Below are positions 17,535 to 26,965 of a stretch of 28,496 nt of DNA, piece after piece (within the stretch, counting starts at the first letter, position 1; each line of letters opens with the position of its first letter). This stretch comes from Aureococcus anophagefferens. Taxonomy: Eukaryota; Sar; Pelagophyceae; Pelagomonadales; Pelagomonadaceae. Position numbers and translations under genes: made by a program. The notes beneath the pieces are model-generated. The model saw only the letters and a program-made list of their open reading frames with translations. It ran no database searches and was not told the DNA's origin. Location of the stretch: contig NW_008705582.1 in NCBI RefSeq assembly GCF_000186865.1, positions 572,292-600,787 on the forward strand, given 5' to 3'.

Positions 17535-19833
17535 CTACTTAGACGAAGCGAGTATTATCTCCATGAGAAGGTCTGGCTCTTGTTTCAGCTCCTGGAAGCC
17601 ACGCTCAAGTTTGACGGCCTCGAGGTGCTCAAGGATGTATGCCAAACAAATATCCTTTAGAACATCTGCGGAATGGCGTTTTGCCGCAAGAAAGATAGAC
17701 ACTACATTTTCAACCTAAGAAAAGGCGGCGTCTTGCGATGATCTGCATTTGTAGCAAACGCTGCGCATGTGGCAGAAATTGATTTCCGGATCTGGTCTTG
17801 GCACAGACTTTTTAGTCTGTCCAATAGGTACTGTTCAGAGGCCACCATCAATGGTATCGCGATACTCCTACAAGATACCACAGGAGTGTCCCCAAATGCA
17901 GAGTCAATGGACGTGGACGCTGCGCGAGGACGGTGAAATGTCTGACACACTGTCGGTATATAGAAATTCAAGCATGGCTAGAAAGACATCGTAGCTCACA
18001 TCCTTTACCTCAATCTTAACACATAAACTCTCGCGCATTCCACCGTAGAGCATTGCGCAGAAATGTTCTGAGCGAGCCGCGAGATGCACCTGGCGATATA
18101 TAGTTCCCTCTAAAATAGCACAGGGGCCCAGCTATGGGCGCTTTTGATGCATATACATTTCGACCCTCCACTACGAAGATAATATCGCTCAGGTCCTCAT
18201 TGTTGATGAGGCGCTTCATATCATCGACCTAGGTTGCTACTCTCATATTTGCAGTCTATCATGTATGCAAGGGTTTACCAGCGTAGGTGGCGGTATTAGA
18301 ACAGGCTCAAAGCGAAATTCATAAAAATCATTCAACACATTGGCACCATTGTACCCTGCAATCAACAGATTTGCATAATAGGCGGGGGGAGCCTCGCAGC
18401 TTCAAACCACCAAATATAAAGAGAGAATTACAATACACCTGGGAAATTAGCGACGAACGACCGGATGGTACCTACGGATTGTTTGGAATCTGAATTGTGT
18501 TTCAATCTCATTAGCTGGGCAACGCCGTCAATCAACATCGCCCACCGATACATCAAGCTGTGTCCAAAGTGACGTCGCAAAGGAATATTCATGCATGTCG
18601 TTCAAGCGCTCCGCACCATTGTACCCCCCTACGTTTAGGTGAGAAAGGTGTTGGGTTCAACATTGGATTACCAAAGGTTATCATGCGACCGCCATATATT
18701 GCACAGGCGTGGAAATATCGAGGGCTTGGGACCTGTCAGGTGCATCTTATGTGAAGAAACAAAACAATAATCATGGACGCAAGTGACAACAGCACCACCG
18801 CAGACAAGTTGGCACCACCTACGACATGCCATGTCGACTAGGGTCGAGGTATTTGAATCACGTGTGTGTATCTAGATTACACGCAAAAAGGTCATTCATC
18901 CGTTGAACTCCTGTGAAATCCGGGGTGATTTGACTCCTTTGATTAGCATCATCACCGTCATAACCACCAAACACATAGACGGAGTCTCCTTCTTTGCACC
19001 ATGAAGGACACGAGCGGATTGACGGAATTTGGCCTGAATGCTTGGAACTGCGGGGATCCGTTCTAGTGATGCTGAAACTTGCCAGTGGCGTGGACGGCAC
19101 CCCAACTCCAAGTTTCAAAATTGTATTCATGCATATCATTCAGCCAAGTAGAACCATCATAGCCTGTCGGGCAGTGAACTCCGGATCACGGGCGTGATTT
19201 GCAAAGCGCAGCAATTACGTGCCGCCAAAGACAATAAAAAAGTTGTTGTGGACGACAGATACGTATCCAAATCTTGAAGCAGGTGGCTGACCTGAGGATT
19301 TTCGAATTCCACATGATTCTTTTGGATAGTTGGGGTGCGACCTGATTGGTCAACACTATGCCATTCCTTTGTGCCGAGATCAAAGCTGAACAGGTCATTT
19401 AGCCACTGCTGACCATTGTAGCCTGAGTACACTTTTAGTTAGCGAGCGCAAAATTAACAAACCTACCTCCAAAGAGGTACAATTTTCCTTGGAACTCTAT
19501 AAGGCCATTGTTCTCGCGCATACCTGGTGTGAAACCTGCACACATCTAACCCTTAGCATTGGTAAGGTCCCATGCACTGATGAGCAAGAACCACTCGAGG
19601 GTTCAACTCGGCTCCATATAGTATTGTCGAGATCAAAACAGTGGAAGTCATCCAAGCGCCCGCCACCTAGATCGCCGTCATGTCTGGAGAGTGATCAATT
19701 ACCCACCACCATAGCCACCGAATATGTACATGTGTGAACCAACGATAACGGATGCTGCACCAGATCGCGGCGATGGTGACGATCCACTACTCTTCACCTG
19801 AGTCCATGCTCGCTCACCGCGGGCGAAAGTCAT
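17535..19833 (-). CDS. Kelch-repeat BTB/POZ protein (LZTR1-like architecture)
   Basis: Seventeen exons on the minus strand: 19707-19833, 19592-19666, 19467-19535, 19342-19422, 19223-19291, 19083-19163, 18956-19033, 18862-18910, about 18791-18818, 18672-18732, 18537-18628, 18408-18471, 18279-18355, 18142-18228, 17932-18089, 17774-17867 and 17535-17714; about 485-490 residues. Introns are about 40-65 nt. About six Kelch blades come first (FGGYNGQQWLNDLFSFD, FGGYDG with GVQRMNDLFACN, FGGYNGAERLNDMHEY and others), then the linker IPPPTLVDDMKRLINNEDLS, a BTB domain (DIIFVVEGRNVYASK, LAARSEHFCAMLYGGMRES, VSYDVFLAMLEFLYTD), and a helical tail (VASEQYLLDRLKSLC, IFLAAKRHSADVLKDIC). Kelch-BTB proteins commonly serve as substrate adaptors of cullin-3 ubiquitin ligases; that role is inferred. 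Four introns (19164-19222, 19034-19082, 18090-18141, 17715-17773) need GC donors. The donor of exon 9 is ambiguous (three in-phase choices). Confidence 0.9.
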
Positions 19834-19901
19834 AATGTGCCAATATTAATTTGTTTCCTCTTAAAGGTTATCATCGCACATACCAAAGGTAGGGAATAGA
19901 G

Positions 19902-20261
19902 ATGATGGAGCCGCTAAGTCCAGCTTGGAGTTTGGAATTGACTAAGCTGTTAGAATCCGAGTATGCTAGTATGAATGGACCGGGGTACTGCCAGTGCATC
20001 CGGGATGAACGGTTGGAGGCCCGCCTCCACCACTCGGGGGCCTTTATACGGGTCACCCAACCCGACGAGCACTGGCGGGGGGGGCTGTCGCCCAGCTCCC
20101 TGTCGCCCAGCTCCATGGCCGACTATCATGATGAATTCTTGCGTGCCCAAGGAGCCGGATCGGCAGCCTTATATGCCATGATAGGCGAAAGCATTGGTGA
20201 GGCCCTGACTAATGTCATGGCTGACCGCGCCATTGACAGCATCAACAGGCTTGATGGCTAG
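19902..20261 (+). CDS. Doubtful small ORF, perhaps part of a repeat element
   Basis: A 119-codon open frame with no family resemblance. It includes a 15-bp tandem duplication CTGTCGCCCAGCTCC (20085-20099, 20100-20114), begins beside a dispersed GAGTATGCTAGTATG motif, and its stop codon lies inside a 38-nt sequence that recurs at 27233-27270. The last part (ALYAMIGESIGEALTNVMAD) is protein-like. I treat it as a possible transposon-derived fragment rather than a host gene. It lies between the divergent Kelch-BTB and topoisomerase genes, so it may simply be promoter DNA. Confidence 0.25.
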   Translation: MMEPLSPAWSLELTKLLESEYASMNGPGYCQCIRDERLEARLHHSGAFIRVTQPDEHWRGGLSPSSLSPSSMADYHDEFLRAQGAGSAALYAMIGESIGEALTNVMADRAIDSINRLDG

Positions 20262-20293
20262 TGGGAGATACGAAAGGCCAAGTGGACGGAAAT
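20256..20293 (+). repeat. 38-nt dispersed repeat, copy 1
   Basis: The 38 nt starting GGCTAGTGGGAGATACGAAA and ending AAGTGGACGGAAAT are identical to 27233-27270 in the same orientation. Flanks differ on both sides apart from one base. Confidence 0.95.
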
Positions 20294-20396
20294 AATAAAT
20301 AGCAGCTCATTCTCTCTCGCTCCTTGGGGCGCTATTCCAGGCCTTGCTACTGGCTAATCGAAGATTACCTATACAGTCAAGAGCCCTGTGGGCGCG

Positions 20397-22652
20397 ATGT
20401 CTGACAGCAGCGACGACCTACCCCTGTCACGGTTGAACCACCAAACTGTTGTGAGGAATCGAGCTGAAGGCGTGGTGCAGATTTCGGACAAGGGGAAGGG
20501 AACAAGAAAGAAGATGCGTAGAGCGTCTTGCCATGACTCCGGTTCTGACGGGGAGATATCTGCGATGAAACGCAAGAAAATGAAGAGCGCTGGTAATCTG
20601 CGCAGTGGACACAACGAATCAGCGGGAAATAAGAAAGTGATCAAGCCAAAAGAGCTCATGCGTGTCCAACGCGTAGAGCAGGGGATTGCTGCGTTCGAAT
20701 GGTGGAATTCACCGGATCCGCCGGAAGGTAAGGCCTGGCAGACACTAGAGCACTGTGGCATGACCTTCGAACCGCAATACAAACCACACGGTGTTGCGGT
20801 GCTCTACGATGGCGTGCCAATCTCGCTAACGCCATACCAAGAAGAACTCGCAACTTTTTATGCAGCAATGCCTGAAGACGGACCGCAGCTAAACGTGTAG
20901 CGCAGGGTATCACTTTTCTAAATACGTCTCAAGTTACCCTGTGTGGCAGGTGTCGGGCGGGCAACGAGAGATATTTCAGAGGAACTTCTGGGACGACTGG
21001 CACAAAGTACTCGGCAAAAGCCACGCGATCAAGTCCTTTGATAAATGCGACTTCTCCGACATTAGCAAACACCTGGATCGTCTTAAATTTGTGAAACGAG
21101 CGGCATCTGATGCTGAAAAAGTTGTGGCGCGAGAGCTGCGAGATGATTGCCAGCTGCGGAGCGGCTATGCGATCCTGGATGATCATCTAGAGAAAGTTGG
21201 GAATTTTCGCATGGAACCACCGTCGCTATTCCGGGGTCGTGGTAAGCACCCGAAAACAGGCGTCGTTAAGTTACGCGTGGAGCCGGATCAAGTATCAATC
21301 AACTGCGGTGCGTCTCGACCGCCGCCTATTTGCCTTGAGCTGGGCCGAAGTTGGGGTGAGATTAAGCATGATGACACGGTGACTTGGCTTTCAACCTGGC
21401 ATGAAAACGTGATGCAGAGCAATAAATATGTCATGCTCGCAGCGAATTCCTCGCTCAAGGGAAAGTCTGACTTTAAAAAATTCCAAAAAGCGATGCAATT
21501 AAAAGGCTGCATTGAACGCGTGCGCCATGACTACCACAAGAATCTCAAGTCTAAAGACCGACACCTTAAACAGCAGGCCACAACTATGTGGCTGATTGAC
21601 ACTCTTGCTCTCCGTGTTGGCGGTGAAAAGTCTGAAGAAGAGGCAGACACCGTTGGCTGCTGCAGCCTTCGCGTCGAACACTTCACATTTCATAAAACTG
21701 GGAAAGATGTCGACCTTGAATTCCTAGGCAAGGATTCGATTCTATTCAAACAGTCAATCGATTTTGCTGGTTTCGATGAACATGGCCAACAGGCCTATGA
21801 TAACATTCGAGAAATGTGCCGGTCCAAAAAAAAGAACGAGCAGGTCTTCGAGCTCATCGAGCCGACTTCACTAAATGCGCATCTCTCATCAATCATGCCA
21901 GGACTCACCGCCAAGGTTTTCCGGACATACAACGCGTCGGAGACCCTCCAAAACCAATTACCAGATGCCGAGCATGTTATCGAAATGAGATCAATTGGCG
22001 ACAAGCTCATTGCGTACAATGAAGCAAATCGTATCGTTGCAATTCTCTGCAATCACCAGCGCACCGTCTCGGCTGCTGCAGCTACAGGCCTTGAAGCACA
22101 AGCTGAAAAGCTCGAGCAGTTAAAGGATCAGCGGCGCGAACTGCAGAACATGCGCACAACATTGAAGGCTGGCAAAGACAACGTGCAACTTCATTCCGGT
22201 CGAGATCCTACCAAGCAAGCTCAGCTTGATGTCGACGCTGCCAAAAAGCTAAAGAATGACGCTAGGACTCAAGAGCAGAAGATTGCTGCAACCGCTGCGT
22301 ATGAGGCCGCTACGATAAAAAAACGTGAAGCAAATAAGTCAAAACAGGCTGAAGCTCACCGTTTTTCGAAGCTACCTGATGAGAAGGATGTCTCCAGACG
22401 CATTGATATCTGGACCGAGAAAATTAAGAAGCTTGAAATTGACCTTCGCAATAAGGAAGAGAACAAAGAAGTCTCTCTTGGCACTTCCAAAGCCAATTAC
22501 CTAGACCCTCGCATCTCGGTCGCCTGGTGCAAACGTTGCGACGTCCCAATTGAAAAACTTTTTTCCAGACCCTGAAACAGAAGTTTGCCTGGGCTCTCAC
22601 CGTGGGACCAAGCTGGCGTTTTGAAGCGATGCCAATCACGGATTCTATATAG
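20397..22652 (+). CDS. TOP1: DNA topoisomerase I (type IB), with probable 3' frameshift
   Basis: Exons 20397-20894 and 20950-22575 with one 55-nt GT-AG intron; ATG 20397 gives MSDSSDDLPLSRL. The enzyme relaxes supercoils in the nucleus by a 3'-phosphotyrosyl intermediate. The N-terminus is short, acidic and lysine-rich; the core follows from HGVAVLYDGVPISLTPYQEE through EPPSLFRGRGKHPKTG, and the active-site set is complete: LRVGGEK with Arg, LGKDSI with Lys, KVFRTYNAS with Arg, CNHQR (His), then a coiled-coil linker and the catalytic Tyr in SKANYLDPRI (about residue 683). In the frame as given the protein stops after VPIEKLFSRP at 22575, but the next frame immediately continues with the conserved family ending TLKQKFAWAL and ends at TAG 22652. 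One missing T in the six-T run at 22557-22562 would explain this. Otherwise the tail is lost by mutation. Activity-relevant residues are all upstream of the break. Confidence 0.95.
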
Positions 22653-22928
22653 GCGTATCCCTGGAATTGGAGGCCTGTATCTAGCAAAGTCGGACGTCGA
22701 GACCTCAGTCACCGGTCAATATTGCGGTCCCAGGCCTTGCCTCATCTTGCAACCTGGGCTCCAACGCGATCGAGTCAATACCTGGATTTCTCTTGCAGCT
22801 TTTTGTTTGCGTATTTATCAAGGGATCTCACGCCATTAGCCAAATGCTATTCATCACTCTCTGCATTACTCTCTGCGAATCATCAGGTCTCAGCCAATAT
22901 TGGCTCTCAATCAATTGTACAGTCCCTC

Positions 22929-23171
22929 TCACTGTTGTTCAGTTCCAAAACTGCTGCGGCTCACATTCCTCCCATCCAGCCTGGCTCCAGCTTTGTTGGT
23001 CATGCCGACGGGACAGAAATCGCAGTGGCTCGCGCCCGTGCCAGAATACCGTCCGGCGGGGCAGGTCGTCTCCGCAGTCGCTCCCGAAGATGCCACCAGG
23101 TACCCGCCGCTCGACAGTCCGCAAGTCGCGTACCGCCACTCCTCGCAGCGTGTGCACGCAGACGCGCCCAT
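22929..23171 (-). pseudogene. Cysteine-rich GCC2/GCC3-like (ephrin-receptor-like) fragment
   Basis: On the minus strand an open segment contains ACTRCEEW, then TTCPAGRYSGTGASHCDFCP and VGMTNKAG. The C-x2-C and CPAGRYS-GAS-C-x2-CP pattern is the hallmark of GCC2/GCC3 repeats found in large secreted or surface proteins of protists. A stop lies about five codons upstream of the first ATG, no signal peptide is present, and only about one and a half repeats remain. It is best read as a relic or a single stray exon; splice partners were not found. Confidence 0.6.
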
Positions 23172-23262
23172 GCCGCTGTAGGCGCGTTAGACTACGGTCG
23201 ACCCGGGGGAAGGGCTGGCGGAGCGGGCTGGCGGGTGCGCCCCTCTGTACCCTGTTAGAACC

Positions 23263-23365
23263 CGAGTATGCTGGTATTCAACCCAGCATAGCCAGCATAA
23301 GGCAGACTTAGCATAGCCAGCACAGGCCAGTATGAGCGCCCCAGCATAGGGAGGATAGCATAGTC
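23263..23365. repeat. Cluster of AGCATAGCC/AGTATGCTGG-type short repeats
   Basis: The motif CCAGCATA/TAGCATAGCCAGCA and its reverse complement occur several times within 100 bp. The leading segment GTTAGAACCCGAGTATGCTGG (listed here as a variant) closely matches GTTAGAATCCGAGTATGCTA at 19951 and resembles the GGCTATGCTAGAATCGAGCA segment near 17262. Confidence 0.7.
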
Positions 23366-23661
23366 CCGAGTTAGGGAGCGGAGTTAGGGTAGCAAAGCCC
23401 AAGGAGCGGAATGCAGGCTCCCTAGTAGCAGCCTAGTAGCTGGCTTATCGCCAAGCGCACTATAATTACACTCGCGTTCTGAGGGCGATAGCCGCCGTTC
23501 ATCATGGTAGCAGGTGGCTGTTTATCGCGATTAGGATACCTCGGAGGTAGTAGCTTATTTTTTTTTTAGGCCATGGCCCACGGGCACGCTGCCCCCGATA
23601 CCCCGGGTAGTGGCCGCTAGTAGTGGTGGGGTGCCCGACCTGCCTGCACTGCCGACCGGAA

Positions 23662-23700
23662 GATGTTGTGTGTCTCGAATCGATGTTGTGTGTCTCGAAT
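23662..23700. repeat. 19-bp tandem duplication
   Basis: GATGTTGTGTGTCTCGAAT occurs at 23662-23680 and again at 23682-23700, separated by one base. It lies in the 3' flank of the S1 gene. Confidence 0.95.
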
Positions 23701-23835
23701 AAACATGAATCTTGTGGCTAGCGAAAGCAACATCGCAATCCTCTTACTTTTACTTGTTCGAAGCTGGCTGAACGAAGCTGGCCATTTAGACACAATGCTA
23801 CACCAATACGGATGCTCGATTGGCACCGGCTAGTT

Positions 23836-25354
23836 TCACTCGGAATCAGGATCAAGTTGCGGCTCCGAAGGGTCGAGCACGCTTTCAAGGGAGCCCAGTG
23901 AGTCACCAAGGCCAAGAACCATCTCCTTCGCAGCCTGCTCACGAGCAATTTTCTCGGCTTCGACTCGAGCCTGCATGACAAACACTCGACAAGGGTAATG
24001 TATTATACTCTCGGGCGCTGGCCGATGCGTGATATTTTGCGGCTGTCTCCTCTGCGAGAGAAAATACCTGCGTTGGACGCAGCTCAGGCGAAATCGGAGA
24101 TGGTGAAATTAGAGAGATAATAAACGCTTGGGAAATTACGCGATTCGGGTCACGAAGCATATCTCCGGGTTCAGGTTCAAGGGTCTTGGTTGAGAGCGCA
24201 ATACGACCTGCTGCCTTGTCATGGTCTATGACCATGCACTTAATGGCCATGCCACATGCAAGCGTTGCATCCAGGTCTTCGACGCGATCGTATGAGATCT
24301 GCGAGATGTGGAGAAGGCCGGACATCCCCATGATTTCAACGAAGGCGCCGTACGGTTTAACGGCAGTTACAGTACCATCGTACACGTCTCCGCGCTTGAT
24401 CGAGGCCATCGAGTGTTCAATTACTGCACGGCGATTACTGACGACAAGCTTGTTGGCTTCCTGGTTCACTTCGAGGAACTTTAGTGGGATCTTTTTACCA
24501 ATCATAGCCTCGGAGGCACCACCACTGCCCATGATGTGGGAGCCAGGAAGAAAGGCGCGAAGCCCCTCGACAAGAACAATTGCCCCTCCGCGATTCACCT
24601 GGACGATCTCTGCCTCAAAGACAGGGTCTTCTGCATACCACTCTGAGAGTGTTTCCCATGCCTTGGCATACATGATCTTCTTGATAGAAACGGTCACTTG
24701 CCCGTCATCACGGGAATCCGATACGATCTGAAACTCATACTGTTCACCAACATCTACAAAGGTTGCGATCGTTTCGCCATCGCCCAATGGTGCAATCGTT
24801 GCCTCACGCAGCGGCAATACGGCCGCTGTCTTCGCACCGACCTCCACCATGGCCTTCTGTGGACCATCATATTGCACAACCGTGCCAGTCAAGATGTCGC
24901 CGTTCTTGAAAGAGTATTCTTGTGCTGTCACCAATGCCCCAAATTCAGCGTAACTCATGTCTGTCTTGGATTGGTCCACGCTATTATATCGCCCCATATA
25001 TTTGGACTTGTACTTGTCGAATCGTGTGTACTCCTCATTCTTGCTGTCAAGTGTCACCGGAGTTAAAACCCGATATTTGGTCTCCCAATTTTCCACACCT
25101 GCCTCGGTCATGTCTGCGTTAGCCTAAGATGATGCAGAACATACAGCTATTTTTCTTGATGCTATCACGCTGAGGTGCGCCGCGTCCACAGTAGCTGCCG
25201 CGGGTGGTCTTGCATAATACCTATATCCAATGATCGTGCAACACGCGAAGTGCTCTGGCGCAGAACGTTACATGCGTCCGTGCTTGCTGGTGGGGCGGAG
25301 AGCCACGACCCCGAGGGTCATCGAGGCAAGAGCCAATCCCGAGACGCTCATCAT
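23836..25354 (-). CDS. RPS1: Plastid ribosomal protein S1, nuclear-encoded
   Basis: Five minus-strand exons: 25272-25354, 25169-25220, 24140-25123, 24029-24067 and 23836-23970; introns of 51, 45, 72 and 58 nt; 430 residues. S1 binds mRNA on the small subunit. The leader MMSVSGLALASMTLGVVALR reads as a signal peptide, followed by a basic, Ala-rich stretch, consistent with bipartite targeting into a secondary plastid. Three S1 (OB-fold) domains follow: FKNGDILTGTVVQYDGPQKA (about 117-196), VFEAEIVQVNRGGAIVLVEG (about 210-278) and IKRGDVYDGTVTAVKPYGAF (about 286-365, with GLLHISQIS), as in cyanobacterial and plastid S1. The end is acidic (EPQLDPDSE). The 72-nt third intron is a multiple of three and stop-free, so reading through it looks coding; conserved DPNR then AEETAAKY shows it is spliced. 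The last intron works only with a GC donor (CAC|GCATCG). Family call certain; targeting inferred. Confidence 0.94.
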
Positions 25355-26108
25355 AGTGTGACGCTGGTGCTTCAATCGCCTTTTCGGTCACTGTTTTTCA
25401 ATGTTGACATACTTAAGTAAGCCTGGTGAAATTCCTGCATCCATTCCGGTGTTTACGCTCTACGTCGGGCCACACGGGTTCGGAAGCTGCTGTGAGCCGC
25501 TGACGGTGTACCTTTGCCGTGTTCGTTCGTGTCGTGGAGTCGCTTAGAGAAAGATACCCCAAACTAGGGTACTAAGGAACGTTGATGTCAACGTTACGGG
25601 GAAGTGCAGTGTCATCTCCATAGTGTGACGTCGCGATAGAGAGGGGACAGGGTAATGTAAATTACGGGGATGATGGGGAATCACGAAGCTACTCAATTCA
25701 GATAGATCCCTTTTTCAAGTCCACTACTATACAGACTACGAGGAATTCCCTTTTCAGGTTCCATCAGGTAAGTATTTCCACGTATTGCTCTTGAAAGTAC
25801 TTGGCATATTAAATGGAATGTGCGGTAGAATTCGACTTCAGCTTTGTGTGCATTACTGAAGGAGGTCAACCCTGGCAAGATTCTGCGCTGTTAGCTCCTT
25901 CTTCAGTGCTAGGTAGGCACTCAAAGGCACTGCAGCATCTGGTGCAGCCGCCATAACACCCCCTGCTTACCAAGCACGGGGCGGGAGCGGAAACGAAGGG
26001 CGCGTACAAATGAAGCACCCGCCCTGCCCTACCCTCCTCCGTCCCCGCTGAGGTGGCTGCGCCATCCAAACGCGGTCCGTCGGCCTTCATTCTGGCACCT
26101 TTAATTGA
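25355..26108. other. Intergenic region, no gene recognised
   Basis: The left edge includes the S1 promoter. Small open frames exist on the minus strand (25693-25878 and 25866-26090) but neither shows family motifs. The composition is mixed. Confidence 0.45.
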
Positions 26109-26243
26109 AGGCTAGGGTCGCGGTCGACTCCCCCCTGAAACTCCGTTTAATTCAGGGTTGACGTCTTCGGCCCCGGCGCCTGGCCGGACGTGTCCCAGGC
26201 CCCCCTGGGACGTGGGTGGCGCGGGGGCGCGCCCGCGGGGGAC
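26109..26243. repeat. Dispersed GC-rich repeat, copy 2
   Basis: Second copy of the element at 8314-8453, same orientation. It begins with the same AGGCTAGGGTCGCGGTCGAC and ends in the same GCGCCCGCGGGG block. It lies directly upstream of a strong hairpin (26307-26333) and a very GC-rich ORF. Confidence 0.9.
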
Positions 26244-26306
26244 GGTCCTGGCCGCCTCCAGCGGAGCGAAGCGCTGGAACCATTGCGTAGCCAATCAGCG
26301 CCTCGC

Positions 26307-26333
26307 CTGAAATGCGCAATTGGCGCATTTCAG
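26307..26333. repeat. Perfect 11-bp-arm hairpin
   Basis: CTGAAATGCGC (26307-26317) and GCGCATTTCAG (26323-26333) are exact reverse complements around the loop AATTG. Position between the dispersed repeat and the GC-rich ORF suggests it marks an element boundary, but that is inference. Confidence 0.95.
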
Positions 26334-26404
26334 CCCAGATACAGCCGCTCGAAATCGACATCGGTGTCGATAGCGTCGTTTGCATGGTCTGCTGATCATG
26401 GGTT

Positions 26405-26965
26405 TTGGACCATGGCGCGCACTCTCTACTTCTTCGCGCACAGCCGAAGGTGCGCCGCGAACGTGGCCGGTTCTACGGGCAGCCCGTCGTCGTTGCCGCC
26501 GCGGGGCAGCCCTTAGTTGGGGGCCGTCGGTGGACGCTCGCGGAGTCGCTGAACGTCGGCGACTTCGTGGCGCTGGAGACGGGCGACTACTGGCGCCCGC
26601 AGCGCGAGGGCGGCGGCAGCACGCACGCCTTTTTGCTCGCGCGCGTCATGGAGCAGCGCGGGAGCGGCGGGAAGGGCTACGTCGTCGCGGACGACCGCGC
26701 GACGCGGACGCACGACAACGAGGAGTACCGCCCCGGGGACCCCGTCGTCCTGGTGTGCCTCTTCGACCGCACGGGCGCGGACACGCGCCGCTTCACCGTC
26801 CGCATCTACCGCGCGAACGGCAGGAGCGTTCTCCGAAAGCTCGACTCGGGCGACGGCCGCGAGGACCAGCCCGTCGTCGGCGGCACCACCGCCGTCGCGC
26901 CACGCGCGACGTACACGATCACCTCGGCCGCCGAGCGCGCGATCACGACCGCGGCGGCGCACTGA
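26405..26965 (+). CDS. Very GC-rich hypothetical ORF, possibly transposon-derived
   Basis: A 186-codon frame with strongly G/C-biased third positions, quite unlike the codon use of the neighbouring genes. The protein contains LNVGDFVALETGDYW, THAFLLARVMEQ, EEYRPGDPVVLVCLFDRTGA and RRFTVRIYRANGR, a beta-rich pattern with paired VGDFV and PGDPVV phrases reminiscent of BAH- or chromo-like reader folds, but I cannot assign a family. The first 10-15 residues are doubtful; a true start may be internal or in an upstream exon. Flanks are dispersed repeats (26109-26243 and 27233-27270) and hairpins, which suggests the ORF belongs to a mobile element or inserted segment. A long minus-strand frame over the same bases is a composition shadow. 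Confidence 0.45.
   Translation: MDHGAHSLLLRAQPKVRRERGRFYGQPVVVAAAGQPLVGGRRWTLAESLNVGDFVALETGDYWRPQREGGGSTHAFLLARVMEQRGSGGKGYVVADDRATRTHDNEEYRPGDPVVLVCLFDRTGADTRRFTVRIYRANGRSVLRKLDSGDGREDQPVVGGTTAVAPRATYTITSAAERAITTAAAH

Larger units (their letters stand above)
22653..23835. other. Intergenic region with short repeats between convergent genes
   Basis: Flanked by the convergent 3' ends of TOP1 and the S1 gene. It holds a cysteine-rich fragment (22929-23171), a cluster of AGCATAGCCAGCA-like repeats (about 23263-23365) and a 19-bp direct duplication (23662-23700). Plus-strand open frames here are GC-driven shadows of the cysteine-rich fragment. Confidence 0.5.

Noticed and set aside
20895..20949. 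TOP1 as two separate genes because of the stop at 20898
   Set aside because: A 55-nt GT-AG intron removes the stop and restores the continuous family sequence in phase.
22722..23258. Plus-strand ORF of 178 codons
   Set aside because: It is antisense to the cysteine-rich fragment and rich in Arg/Ser/Pro without motifs.
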